In this document: one piece after another, positions 48,313 through 56,756 of the stretch
Numbering within the stretch: position 1 is the first letter of the stretch
How the letters are laid out: each line of letters opens with the position of its first letter
DNA from: Chryseobacterium cucumeris
GTDB lineage: Bacteria > Bacteroidota > Bacteroidia > Flavobacteriales > Weeksellaceae
Length of the DNA stretch: 64,000 nt
Reading direction: 5' to 3'
Assembly: GCF_016775705.1 (NCBI RefSeq)
Contig: NZ_CP068760.1
Span: 2,232,001-2,296,000, forward strand
Made by a program: the position numbers and the translations under genes
The notes under the pieces: generated by a model
Told to the model about the DNA's origin: nothing
Databases searched by the model: none
Seen by the model: the letters and a program-made list of their open reading frames with translations, nothing else

Positions 48313-49842
48313 TTATTCCCACTCAATCGTTGCAGGCGGTTTGCTTGAAATATCGTAAGCTACTCTGTTGATTCCTCTTACTTCGTTGATGATTCTGCTG
48401 GAAACGGTATCCAGGAACTCGTAAGGAAGTCTGCTCCATGTTGCTGTCATGAAATCGATGGTATTGGCAGAACGAACTACAGCAGTGTATTCATATGTTC
48501 TTTCATCCCCCATTACTCCTACAGATTTTACAGGAAGAAGGACTACAAATGCCTGAGATACTTTTTCGTAAAGATCATTTTTGTATAATTCTTCGATGAA
48601 GATATCATCAGCTTCCTGAAGGATTCGTACTTTCTCAGCATCCACAGCTCCCAATACTCTGATTCCTAATCCAGGACCTGGGAAAGGGTGTCTGTATACC
48701 AGATGATGAGGAATACCCAATTCTTCTCCTACTCTTCTTACTTCGTCCTTGAAAAGCTCTCTTAATGGCTCCAATAACTCGAATTCCATATCTTCAGGAA
48801 GTCCTCCCACATTGTGGTGAGACTTGATTACTGCAGATGGTCCGTTGACAGACTGGCTTTCGATAACGTCAGGATAAATGGTTCCCTGAGCTAAGAACTT
48901 AGCACCTTCAATCTTGTGAGATTCTTCGTCAAATACGTGGATGAATTCGTTTCCGATGATTTTTCTCTTTGCTTCCGGATCGTCTACTCCGGCTAGTTTT
49001 GAAAGGAATCTTTCTTTAGCATCCACCATTTTAATGTTCATATGGAAATGCTCTCCATACTGATCCATTACTTTCTTCCCTTCATCCTTTCTTAATAATC
49101 CCGTATCTACGAAAATACAAGTCAACTGATCACCGATGGCTTTGTGGATTAAAACAGCGGCTACAGAAGAGTCTACACCTCCTGAAAGTCCAAGGATTAC
49201 TTTGTTGTCTCCTACTTTCTCACGGATTTCCTCAACTGTTTTTTCGATATAGTTAGTCAGTTTCCAGTTTTTCTCTGAGTTACAGATTCCGAAAACAAAA
49301 TTTTCAAGCATCTTTCCTCCTTCTTCTGTATGAGAAACTTCCGGGTGGAACTGGACGCAGAAGATTTTTTTATCTTCATTGGAGATAGAAGCAATTACCC
49401 CTGATTTTGCATTTAATTCAAAACCTGCAGGCAATTCTCCTACTTCGTCAAAGTGGCTCATCCAAACGACAGAGTTCTGAGTTACTCCTTTTAATAAAGA
49501 GCTTTCTTTAACGATCTCTAAATTGGCTTTACCATATTCTCCTTTCTCTCCTTTGTTTACTTTTCCTCCTAAAAGGTGCGCCGTCATCTGCATTCCGTAG
49601 CAGATTCCCAATACAGGAACTCCCTGCTCATATAATTCTTTTTCAACCAGGTGGGCATTTTCTGCATTTACAGAACTTGGTCCACCGGAAAGGATGATCC
49701 CTTTTGGCTGTTTTGCTAAAATATCTTGTAATGGTGTATTGTAAGGCAAGATTTCAGAGTACACACCCATCTCACGGATTCTTCTTCCGATAAGCTGGTT
49801 GTACTGGGATCCGAAATCTAAAATAATAATACCGTTGTTCAT
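48313..49842 (-). CDS. guaA: GMP synthase (glutamine-hydrolysing)
   Basis: 509 residues. Glutamine amidotransferase domain with nucleophile Cys81 (GICYGMQ) and FHPEVSHTEEG; ATP-pyrophosphatase domain with the P-loop LGLSGGVDSSVAA; dimerisation domain ending in KPPATIEWE. It converts XMP to GMP. It is the last gene of the purine group on this strand; the gap to purD is 173 bases and contains a purD terminator, so guaA probably has its own promoter, though no consensus box is seen. Confidence 0.97.
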   Translation of the reverse strand: MNNGIIILDFGSQYNQLIGRRIREMGVYSEILPYNTPLQDILAKQPKGIILSGGPSSVNAENAHLVEKELYEQGVPVLGICYGMQMTAHLLGGKVNKGEKGEYGKANLEIVKESSLLKGVTQNSVVWMSHFDEVGELPAGFELNAKSGVIASISNEDKKIFCVQFHPEVSHTEEGGKMLENFVFGICNSEKNWKLTNYIEKTVEEIREKVGDNKVILGLSGGVDSSVAAVLIHKAIGDQLTCIFVDTGLLRKDEGKKVMDQYGEHFHMNIKMVDAKERFLSKLAGVDDPEAKRKIIGNEFIHVFDEESHKIEGAKFLAQGTIYPDVIESQSVNGPSAVIKSHHNVGGLPEDMEFELLEPLRELFKDEVRRVGEELGIPHHLVYRHPFPGPGLGIRVLGAVDAEKVRILQEADDIFIEELYKNDLYEKVSQAFVVLLPVKSVGVMGDERTYEYTAVVRSANTIDFMTATWSRLPYEFLDTVSSRIINEVRGINRVAYDISSKPPATIEWE

Positions 49843-49869
49843 TTTTGATAATTGATAAATGATGATTAA

Positions 49870-49955
49870 ATTAAAAGCTTTAAGCTATAGGCTTCATGCT
49901 ATAAACTTTCTATACTGCAATAAACATATTGCCTGTAGCCTAAAGCTTATCGCTT
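49870..49955. repeat. Word palindrome between guaA and purD
   Basis: AAGCTATAGGCTTCATGCTATA on one side (shown as AAGCTATAGGCTTC plus ATGCTATA) and GCCTGTAGCCTAAAGCTTA on the other, loosely inverted, with heptamer-like spacing of the GCT words. Confidence 0.45.
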
Positions 49956-49971
49956 ACTTAACTGTTTTACA

Positions 49972-50004
49972 AAAAAAGACTTGGAATGACTCCAAATCTT
50001 TTTT
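49972..50004 (-). terminator. Terminator for purD
   Basis: AAAAAAGA-c-TTGGA and TCCAA-a-TCTTTTTT (49972-50004) with an ATGAC loop, 12 bases after the purD stop on the minus strand. Confidence 0.7.
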
Positions 50005-50015
50005 CGCGATTTTTA

Positions 50016-51254
50016 TTAAAACTTTCCGATGTCTTCTCTGTAGAAGCCGTAATCGAAATGTACGTGCGCTGCATCTTCGTAAACTTTTTTGCGGGCATCT
50101 TCGTAGGTAGCTCCTGTAGCCACAATGTTCAGTACTCTACCGCCATTGGAAACCACTTTATCACCTTTCGTGACTGCTCCTGCATATAAAAGTTTACTAT
50201 GTTTCAGTTTGTCTTCTCCTGTAATTTCGAAACCTATTTCGATATTTCTCGGATACCCTCCTGAACACATAACAAGGCAAACTGCTTTTTCGTCTTTAAA
50301 CTTAAGCTCAATGTCTTTCCCTTCCATACAGTCCTGGATAACATCTAAAAGATTGTTTTCCATTAATGCCATCAACACCTGAGTTTCAGGATCTCCGAAT
50401 CTCATGTTGTATTCAAGAAGGTAAGCTCCGTTTTTCGTCACCATCAATCCGAAGAAGATGATTCCTTTAAATCCGAAACCTTCAGCTTTAAGACCTTTAA
50501 CAGTAGGTTCCAGAATATTTTTCTCAAAATCTGCGTAGTGCTCCTGAGTAAATTCCGGACTTGGCGCTACTGAACCCATACCTCCTGTGTTAGGTCCTGT
50601 ATCTCCGTTTCCAGCTTTTTTATAATCTTTTGCCGCTACACAAGGGAATAATTTTTCCCCGTTAGAGAAAGCAATAATAGACGCTTCAAAACCTTGTAAA
50701 TATTCTTCGATAACTAAACGAATACCGGCATCACCATAGATTCTTCTGATCATGAAATCGTGGATTGTAGCTTCCGCCTCTTCAAGAGTATCACAGATTA
50801 CCACACCTTTTCCGCCTGCTAAACCACTAGCTTTGATTACCAAAGGATACTGCTGTGTCTGCACATATTCTTTAGCATCATTGTATGAATCAAATACGAC
50901 AGCCTTCGCTGTTTTGATATCATAGGTCTGCATAAATTTCTTAGAGAAAGCTTTACTTCCTTCCAGGCTCGCTACTTTCTGAGTAGGCCCGAAAACTTTA
51001 AGATCATGCTTTTTAAATTCGTCCTTGATACCCGCTACAAGAGGAGCTTCAGGACCTACGATCGTAAGATCAATTTTTTCTTTAATCGCGAAATCTCTAA
51101 GTTCTTTGATTTCTGATAAATGAACATTTTTCCCTATTACATCGGTAGTAGCATTCCCGTTGGCAAAAAACATTTTAGAAATTCTTGGGTCATTCTGAAG
51201 CTTTGCCGCTAAAGCAGATTCTCTACCGCCTTCACCTATGATTAATATTCTCAT
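50016..51254 (-). CDS. purD: Phosphoribosylamine-glycine ligase
   Basis: 412 residues (usual 420-430) with ATP-grasp architecture: N-terminal MRILIIGEGGRESALA, KASGLAGGKGVVIC, NTGGMGSVAPSPEF and EYNMRFGDPETQVLM. It catalyses the second step of purine synthesis, joining glycine to phosphoribosylamine. It has its own TATATTTG box 28 bases upstream and a terminator, so although it follows purH it can be transcribed on its own. Confidence 0.97.
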   Translation of the reverse strand: MRILIIGEGGRESALAAKLQNDPRISKMFFANGNATTDVIGKNVHLSEIKELRDFAIKEKIDLTIVGPEAPLVAGIKDEFKKHDLKVFGPTQKVASLEGSKAFSKKFMQTYDIKTAKAVVFDSYNDAKEYVQTQQYPLVIKASGLAGGKGVVICDTLEEAEATIHDFMIRRIYGDAGIRLVIEEYLQGFEASIIAFSNGEKLFPCVAAKDYKKAGNGDTGPNTGGMGSVAPSPEFTQEHYADFEKNILEPTVKGLKAEGFGFKGIIFFGLMVTKNGAYLLEYNMRFGDPETQVLMALMENNLLDVIQDCMEGKDIELKFKDEKAVCLVMCSGGYPRNIEIGFEITGEDKLKHSKLLYAGAVTKGDKVVSNGGRVLNIVATGATYEDARKKVYEDAAHVHFDYGFYREDIGKF

Positions 51255-51282
51255 ACTTTATTTATTATCTAGTCTTATTTTA

Positions 51283-51290
51283 CAAATATA
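51283..51290 (-). promoter_or_regulatory. -7 box TATATTTG for purD
   Basis: An exact TAnnTTTG match on the minus strand, 28 bases before the purD start. Confidence 0.6.
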
Positions 51291-51343
51291 TAATTTTGAA
51301 TGCTAAAAATACAATCCCTAATTATTTTTTAATTCTATTTTAA

Positions 51344-52861
51344 TTAGTGGAAAAAGTGTCTGACACCTGTAAACATCATCGGGATTTTGTGCTCGTTGGC
51401 AGCCTCAATACTATCCTGATCTTTTACACTTCCACCCGGCTGAATAATCGCCTTGATACCTTCCTGAGCGCAGAAATCCACTACATCACGGAAAGGGAAA
51501 AATGCATCTGAAGCCAATACCAGATCTCCGGAGAATTTTTCTTTTGCTCTTTCGATAGCCTGCTGGGTTGCCCAGATTCTGTTTACCTGACCGCCTCCGA
51601 TTCCGAATGCCTGAATTCCGTTGGAAACTACAATCGCATTTGACTTCACATATTTTACTACTCTCTGAGAGAAAAGTAATGCTTTTTTCTGTTCTTCTGT
51701 AGGCTGTACTTCAGTTACCACTTTGATATCATCTGAGAAGTGAAGGTCATTATCCTGAACAAGGATACCTCCGTCTACTTTCACCCAGGTCTGTTTGTCT
51801 GAAACAGGGTTTACGATTTTGATAATTCTCAGGTTTTTCTTTTTTCTTAAAATTTCAAGAGCTTCTTCATCAAATTCAGGAGCCATTACAATTTCAAGGA
51901 AAGTTTTATTTAATTCTTCAGCTGTAGCTGCATCAATTGTATAGTTCATTGCAACAATTCCGCCAAAGATGGAAACCGGATCACATTCGAATGTTTTCTG
52001 ATAAGTTTCCAAAGCTGAAGTTCCGATCGCAACGCCACAAGGGGTAGAGTGTTTTACGGCGCAACAAGCCATTTCTTCTTTGAACTCAGTGACTACTTTC
52101 CAGCAAAGGTCCATATCACGAAGATTGTTGAAAGAAAGTTCTTTACCTCCAAGCTGTTCGAAATCTTTCATCGCTCCGTTTTCGAAAGTAGAAACATAGT
52201 AAGCTGCTGTCTGGTGAGGATTCTCTCCATATCTTAGATCTGCTACTTTTTTATAAGAAGCATTCAGATAAGTAGGATATTCTTCATCTAAAAGCATTCT
52301 GGAAATAGCCGCATCGTACGCAGAGGTAAGGTTGAATACTTTTCCTGCAAGCTTTTTACGGGTTTCGATGTATGTATCACCGTTTTGCTCCATTTCGATT
52401 TTCACTGCTGCATAATCTTCAACATCAGTAATTACCGTTACAGAATCAAAGTTTTTCGCTGCAGAACGAAGCATTGAAGGGCCTCCGATATCGATAAACT
52501 CTACTTTTTCATGTAAAGAAATGTCTTTGTTTACATTTTCAAAGAAAGGGTAAAGGTTTACGATCACCATGTCAATCAGACCAATTCCGTGTTCCTGAAC
52601 GGTTTTCATGTGCTCTTCATTGTTACGAACAGCCAGCAATCCACCGTGAACTTTCGGGTGTAAAGTTTTCACTCTTCCATCCAACATTTCAGGGAAATTG
52701 GTAACCTCATCAATCTGAATAGGATTTAAACCAGCGTCTTTCAAATGTTTGAACGTTCCTCCTGTAGAGATCAACTCATAATTCTGAGCTTCCAAAAACT
52801 GCGCGAATTCAATTAATCCACTTTTGTCAGAAACACTGATTAAAACTCTCTTTTTACTCAT
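51344..52861 (-). CDS. purH: Bifunctional AICAR transformylase / IMP cyclohydrolase
   Basis: 505 residues. N-terminal MGS-like cyclohydrolase domain ([40 protein letters not shown]) and C-terminal transformylase domain with the catalytic Lys-His in [13 protein letters not shown]. It carries out the last two steps to IMP. The purN gene lies 176 bases upstream, with a word palindrome between them, so co-transcription through the repeat is possible but not proven. Confidence 0.97.
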   Translation of the reverse strand: MSKKRVLISVSDKSGLIEFAQFLEAQNYELISTGGTFKHLKDAGLNPIQIDEVTNFPEMLDGRVKTLHPKVHGGLLAVRNNEEHMKTVQEHGIGLIDMVIVNLYPFFENVNKDISLHEKVEFIDIGGPSMLRSAAKNFDSVTVITDVEDYAAVKIEMEQNGDTYIETRKKLAGKVFNLTSAYDAAISRMLLDEEYPTYLNASYKKVADLRYGENPHQTAAYYVSTFENGAMKDFEQLGGKELSFNNLRDMDLCWKVVTEFKEEMACCAVKHSTPCGVAIGTSALETYQKTFECDPVSIFGGIVAMNYTIDAATAEELNKTFLEIVMAPEFDEEALEILRKKKNLRIIKIVNPVSDKQTWVKVDGGILVQDNDLHFSDDIKVVTEVQPTEEQKKALLFSQRVVKYVKSNAIVVSNGIQAFGIGGGQVNRIWATQQAIERAKEKFSGDLVLASDAFFPFRDVVDFCAQEGIKAIIQPGGSVKDQDSIEAANEHKIPMMFTGVRHFFH

Positions 52862-52954
52862 TTTACTTTCAATTTTTTACTTTTTACAGCTATTTCAAAC
52901 TGTGTCCGGGTCTTTCACCTCCGAACTTACTTTTATTTTACTTAGATTTCTTTT

Positions 52955-53036
52955 TATTAATGTAACAATGTATCAGTCCAGCAATGTAACAATACCTTCA
53001 ACATTGGTAAATTGGTACACTGGTACATTGTTATAT
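52955..53036. repeat. Word palindrome between purH and purN
   Basis: TAACAATGTATCAGT (52963-52977) is inverted as ACTGGTACATTGTTA (53019-53033), 14 of 15 matching, with repeated AATGTAACAAT and TTGGTACA words in between. Confidence 0.6.
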
Positions 53037-53603
53037 TTATTCATTTCCCAGGACCTTATTGATCGCGATCGGGAATATTTCATATTCAATCTGGTGAACT
53101 TTCTGAGCCAGCGTTTCAGGAGTATCCTCTGCGGTTACTTCGAAAGACTTCTGAAGAATAGCTTCTCCTTCATCAATCCCTGGTGTCACAAAATGTACAG
53201 TTGCCCCACTCTCTACTTCTTTGGCTTCAATAACTGCATTGTGAACGTTCATTCCCCACATTCCTTTTCCTCCGAATTTCGGAAGCAAAGCCGGGTGAAT
53301 ATTGATTATTTTACCATTCCAGTTTTCACAGAATTCAGATTTTAAGATGGATAAGAATCCTGCCAATACAATCAGATCTGTATTTTCAGGGATTACTTTG
53401 GCCAATTCGCTGCTGAAATTCTTTCCTCTTGGAATCAGTATGTTTTCTATATTGTGATTCTTTGCTCTTTCCAGTCCGAAACATTCTCTGTCTGCTACCA
53501 CCAGAGTTACTTTTGCATTCTGGATTTCTCCTGAGTCAATAGTATCAATGATTCTCTGCAGATTGGTTCCTGAACCGGATACGAGTACAACAATGTTCTT
53601 CAT
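53037..53603 (-). CDS. purN: Phosphoribosylglycinamide formyltransferase PurN
   Basis: 188 residues. Family motifs: VLVSGSGTNLQRIID near the N-terminus, the catalytic Asn and His in INIHPALLPKFGG, and the Asp in TPGIDEGEAILQ. It transfers a formyl group from 10-formyl-THF to GAR, the third step of purine synthesis. It lies 74 bases downstream of purM; the spacer contains AGATCTGAAATCTGA-type words. Confidence 0.96.
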   Translation of the reverse strand: MKNIVVLVSGSGTNLQRIIDTIDSGEIQNAKVTLVVADRECFGLERAKNHNIENILIPRGKNFSSELAKVIPENTDLIVLAGFLSILKSEFCENWNGKIINIHPALLPKFGGKGMWGMNVHNAVIEAKEVESGATVHFVTPGIDEGEAILQKSFEVTAEDTPETLAQKVHQIEYEIFPIAINKVLGNE

Positions 53604-53677
53604 TATTCAGATGTTAGATGTCAGATTAAAGATTACAGACTTACGTCTGATATTTAAGATCTGAAATCTGATGTCAT

Positions 53678-54670
53678 TTAAAATTTCAAATTAATTTTCT
53701 CTGCTCCTTCAGTGATTTCTCCGATTTCGTAAGCATCATCTAAAAGGTGCAATACTTTTTCAGCATGTTCAGCATCTACAACGATTACCATTCCTACGCC
53801 CATATTGAATGTTCCGTGCATTTCTTTACGTGCCACTCCACCTCTTTTTTCAAGTTCAAGCATCACACTAGGAATTCTGATTTTTGATTCGTCGATAGAA
53901 GCACAAAGTCCTTCCGGAATAATTCTTGGAACGTTTTCGTAAAGACCACCTCCTGTGATGTGGGCAATTCCTTCTACTCTTACTTCTTCCAATACTTTGT
54001 GAATATCTTTGTAGTATAGTCTTGTAGGAACTAAAAGCGTCTCGTATAATGGTTTTCCTTCAAACTCTTCCTCAAAATCCGGGAATACTTTTCTTACTAA
54101 AGAGAATCCGTTTGAGTGGAATCCTGAGCTTGGTAATGCAATAATTTTGTTTCCAGCTTTGATCTTAGAACCGTCAATGATCTGGTCTTTTTCTACGATT
54201 CCTACACAGAATCCGGCAACATCGTAATCTCCAGGCTGGTACATTCCGGGCATTTCAGCAGTTTCTCCTCCAATCAGTGCACAGTTGTTATCCTTACAAG
54301 CGGCAACCATTCCTAAAACGATTTCTGCAGCGATTTCCGAATCCAGCTTTCCGCAAGCCAGATAATCCAGGAAGAATAAAGGTTTAGCACCGTGGCAAAG
54401 AATATCGTTGGCACACATTGCGAAGCAATCTACCCCGATAGAATCATATTTTTTAGTATCTAAAGCTACTTTCAGCTTTGTTCCTACTCCATCTGTTCCT
54501 GATACAAGAACCGGATTTTTGTATCCTCCGATTTCATAGAAAGCACCAAAACTTCCCAAGTGGTTCAGTACATTGGAATTGTGGGTTTCACCGACCGCTT
54601 TTTTGATCTTGTCAACCGTTTTGTATCCTTCTTCTTTGTCTACTCCTGCTGATTTGTAAGTGTTGCTCAT
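53678..54670 (-). CDS. purM: Phosphoribosylformylglycinamidine cyclo-ligase
   Basis: 330 residues (usual ~345) with AIR-synthase landmarks: YKSAGVDKEEGYKTVDKIK (glycine-rich start region), VSGTDGVGTKLKVA, GAKPLFFLDYLACGKLD and ALIGGETAEMPGMY. It closes the imidazole ring, the fifth step of purine synthesis. It is the first gene of the purM-purN-purH-purD-guaA series. No consensus promoter box is found in the 130 bases before it; the nearest is at 54927-54934, upstream of a leader-like unit that ends in a terminator. Confidence 0.96.
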   Translation of the reverse strand: MSNTYKSAGVDKEEGYKTVDKIKKAVGETHNSNVLNHLGSFGAFYEIGGYKNPVLVSGTDGVGTKLKVALDTKKYDSIGVDCFAMCANDILCHGAKPLFFLDYLACGKLDSEIAAEIVLGMVAACKDNNCALIGGETAEMPGMYQPGDYDVAGFCVGIVEKDQIIDGSKIKAGNKIIALPSSGFHSNGFSLVRKVFPDFEEEFEGKPLYETLLVPTRLYYKDIHKVLEEVRVEGIAHITGGGLYENVPRIIPEGLCASIDESKIRIPSVMLELEKRGGVARKEMHGTFNMGVGMVIVVDAEHAEKVLHLLDDAYEIGEITEGAEKINLKF

Positions 54671-54770
54671 GTCTGCTTAGATTTTTAGATATAGGATTTC
54701 AGATCTCAGATTTCAGATGATTCTTATCTTGTATCTGACGTCTTGCGTCTTCTTATCTTTTAATATTTCA
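54671..54770. repeat. Degenerate CAGATTTCAGAT word repeat upstream of purM
   Basis: ATTTCAGATCTCAGATTTCAG words, related to those between purM and purN (AGATCTGAAATCTGATG). Confidence 0.5.
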
Positions 54771-54804
54771 ATTACTTTTATACTCGATTTTAGAAAACAA
54801 AAAA

Positions 54805-54830
54805 GCCGACAATCTTTTCAGATTATCGGC
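54805..54830 (-). terminator. Terminator upstream of purM
   Basis: On the minus strand GCCGATAATCT-GAAA-AGATTGTCGGC (one U-G wobble) followed by TTTTTTGTTTTC. The plus strand would have a C-A mismatch, so it is built to act on minus-strand transcripts. Confidence 0.8.
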
Positions 54831-54837
54831 CGTTATT

Positions 54838-54912
54838 TTATCTCAGAATTTCAGAGCCCACAACTTTCCCTTTATGAGAAAAACATTGTTTATAGGAGGT
54901 CTGAATTTTCAT
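54838..54912 (-). CDS. Possible 24-residue leader peptide
   Basis: ATG at 54912, TAA at 54838-54840; peptide MKIQTSYKQCFSHKGKVVGS plus EILR. The start follows the promoter box by 14 bases with an AAAAGAG sequence just ahead. No family known. Its reality rests on position (between a consensus promoter and a terminator) and needs proof. Confidence 0.3.
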   Translation of the reverse strand: MKIQTSYKQCFSHKGKVVGSEILR

Positions 54913-54926
54913 CTCTTTTCTTTTTG

Positions 54927-54934
54927 CAAAAATA
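54927..54934 (-). promoter_or_regulatory. -7 box TATTTTTG for the leader-like unit
   Basis: An exact TAnnTTTG match on the minus strand, 26 bases after the FMN-reductase stop codon. Confidence 0.6.
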
Positions 54935-54959
54935 GTAATTTTAAATGAATATTCAAATT

Positions 54960-55511
54960 CTATTTTTCAAGGATTGTTTCAATGACTGCAATCTTCTTAA
55001 TTTTTTCTTTTAACTCACTGTCTTTCTCTTCATTAGAAATTTTCTGAGCGGCTTTATCAAAGTTATCATTAAAGAAAGGAAGTGAAAATGTTTCCACCAC
55101 ATTTCCTCCGTGGAAAGGGAAACGCTTTGATGCTGCTTCCAAAACACCTGCACCACCTCTACCGCCCGGAGATGTAGACATCAATAGCATTGGTACTTCG
55201 TTCCAGACTGTTCTGTCTTTGATTCTGGATACCCAGTCGAACACATTTTTGAATGCTGTAGAATACGTTCCGTTGTGCTCTCCCAAAGAAACAAGTAATA
55301 CATCAGCACCGTCAATTTTTGCTGCGAAATCATGAGCTTCCTGTGGAACACCGCCTGCTAATTCTCTTTCGTGTTTATAGATAGGCATTTCGAAAGGGTT
55401 TAAATCGATTACTTCTACTTCTGCATTTTCAAATAACGTTGATGCATAGGCTACCAACTGCTTGTTCATTGAAACTTCTGAATTACTTCCTGCTATTGCT
55501 AAAATTTTCAT
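54960..55511 (-). CDS. NAD(P)H-dependent FMN reductase family protein
   Basis: 183 residues, flavodoxin-like. The N-terminal phosphate loop is MKILAIAGSNSEVSMNKQL, and the flavin-binding middle has LVSLGEHNGTYSTAFKNVFD and LLMSTSPGGRGGAGVLE. It probably reduces FMN, quinones or azo compounds with NAD(P)H in the cytoplasm. Its TAAATTTG box lies 24 bases before the ATG. The pirin gene upstream has its own promoter and is only 37 bases away, so both separate and joint transcription are possible. Confidence 0.9.
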   Translation of the reverse strand: MKILAIAGSNSEVSMNKQLVAYASTLFENAEVEVIDLNPFEMPIYKHERELAGGVPQEAHDFAAKIDGADVLLVSLGEHNGTYSTAFKNVFDWVSRIKDRTVWNEVPMLLMSTSPGGRGGAGVLEAASKRFPFHGGNVVETFSLPFFNDNFDKAAQKISNEEKDSELKEKIKKIAVIETILEK

Positions 55512-55535
55512 AGGTGAGGTTTATTTTTAAGATTA

Positions 55536-55543
55536 CAAATTTA
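55536..55543 (-). promoter_or_regulatory. -7 box TAAATTTG for the FMN reductase
   Basis: An exact consensus match on the minus strand, 24 bases before the ATG and just after the start of the 37-base gap to the pirin gene. Confidence 0.6.
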
Positions 55544-55548
55544 GTTTT

Positions 55549-56277
55549 TTATTTAAGATAAGACGGTAATTCCATTGGTACTTCCATTAATAATACTTCA
55601 GTGTCTTCTACCGCTTCAATATTAAAGCTCTGTGTATCCCAGATTCCTAATCCGTCTCTTTCATTCAGGACACGGTCTCCGATTTTTGCGCTTCCTTTTA
55701 AAACAAACGCATACACTCCGTTTCCTTTTTTGTTGAGCATATAATTTTTACCGTTTCCTTTTTTAAAGTTGGCCAGATTGAACCATGCATCCTGATGAAT
55801 CCAAACTCCGTCATCATTTTTATTGGGAGATAAAATCTGCTGGAATCCATTGATTTTTTCCCCTTCTTTGATACTTTTCTGATCGTATCTCGGTTCAACA
55901 TTCTGTTCTTTTGGGAACACCCAGATCTGAAGGAATTTTACTTCTTCATCTTTATTTTTATTGTATTCGCTGTGCATAACACCGGTTCCGGCACTCATCA
56001 CCTGAATTTCTCCTTTTCTGATCACCGCTGTGGTTCCCATGGAGTCTTTATGTTCCAGATCTCCTTCCAAAGGAATGGATATAATTTCCATATCTCTGTG
56101 CGGGTGTGTCTCGAAGCCCATTCCCTGCGAAACGGTGTCATCGTTCAATACTCTTAAAACGCCGAAGTTGGTTCTATCTCTGTTTTGATAGTTGGCAAAA
56201 CTGAATGTATGGTAAGAATTTAACCATCCGTGGTTGGCATGGCCTCTTGAATCTGCTTTATGATATACTGTTTTCAT
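55549..56277 (-). CDS. Pirin family protein
   Basis: 242 residues, two cupin domains. The N-terminal cupin holds the metal ligands in ETHPHRDMEIISIP (His-x-His) and GTGVMHSEYN (His and Glu). Bacterial pirins such as YhhW are quercetin dioxygenase-like or redox-regulatory; which applies is unknown. The family signature GHANHGWLNSYHTFSFANY near residue 12 is complete. It has its own TACATTTG box. Its position beside an FMN reductase is consistent with a response to electrophiles or quinones, which is inference. Confidence 0.93.
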   Translation of the reverse strand: MKTVYHKADSRGHANHGWLNSYHTFSFANYQNRDRTNFGVLRVLNDDTVSQGMGFETHPHRDMEIISIPLEGDLEHKDSMGTTAVIRKGEIQVMSAGTGVMHSEYNKNKDEEVKFLQIWVFPKEQNVEPRYDQKSIKEGEKINGFQQILSPNKNDDGVWIHQDAWFNLANFKKGNGKNYMLNKKGNGVYAFVLKGSAKIGDRVLNERDGLGIWDTQSFNIEAVEDTEVLLMEVPMELPSYLK

Positions 56278-56298
56278 TTTCTGTGATTATTTATGGTA

Positions 56299-56306
56299 CA
56301 AATGTA
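56299..56306 (-). promoter_or_regulatory. -7 box TACATTTG for pirin
   Basis: An exact consensus match on the minus strand, 21 bases before the ATG. Confidence 0.6.
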
Positions 56307-56379
56307 CGGGATGTGGGTGTTTAAAAAGTTGATGTAGGTTAAGAAAGGAAATTGGAGAAGTAAAAAGGGTGAAAAAGTG

Positions 56380-56756
56380 AAAATATAGGCTAGGTTGGAT
56401 TACGCAAAGACGCGATTTTTTGCATTTGATATGTTTTTAGGGCGCAAGGATTTTATCTGGGATAAAATTTTATACTGGATATTTTTTCTTCCAATGATTA
56501 AACAAGTGCAAGCATCTGTGATATCTGTGAAAATCTGCGGGAGATTATTGCAATCTTAAGATCAAAAAATAATAAGCATACGAAGGATAGGTTTTAAGTT
56601 TTGGCTCTAAAGCCAATTGATGGATGTTTAAAAAGAAAGCGGGCTAAAGCCCGCTTCTATTGAATTTCATTATAGTATTAAATCTAAATTAAAGTTTTCA
56701 ATGCAACTTCTAATTTCTAACTTCTAATTTCTAGCTTCTAACTTCTAATTTCTAGT
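56380..56756. repeat. Repeat-filled gap: CGCAAAG words, CTGTG words, two-hairpin element (copy 2), heptamer array
   Basis: A 480-base gap without genes. From left to right: ACGCAAAGACGCG and GGGCGCAAGG words (56401-56450); ATCTGTGAAAATCTGCGGGAG (in two parts, near 56521-56544), like 31894-31913; the hairpin pair GGCT-CTAA-AGCC (56603-56614) and AAGCGGGCT-AA-AGCCCGCTT (56637-56656) followed by CTATTGA; and seven heptamers of TTCTAAT/TTCTAAC/TTCTAGC type (56708-56756) ending at the stop codon of the transporter gene. Confidence 0.7.

Larger units (their letters stand above)
54805..54926 (-). ncRNA. Candidate structured leader or small RNA upstream of purM
   Basis: A compact unit on the minus strand between the FMN-reductase stop and purM. 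In order: promoter box (54927-54934), micro-ORF (54912-54838), an internal hairpin (on the minus strand ACAA-UGU-UUUUCUC, AUAAA loop, GGGAAAG-UUGU) and a terminator (54805-54830). It could be a free small RNA or peptide, or an attenuator controlling purM 135 bases downstream. I recognise no known riboswitch class in it. Confidence 0.4.
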
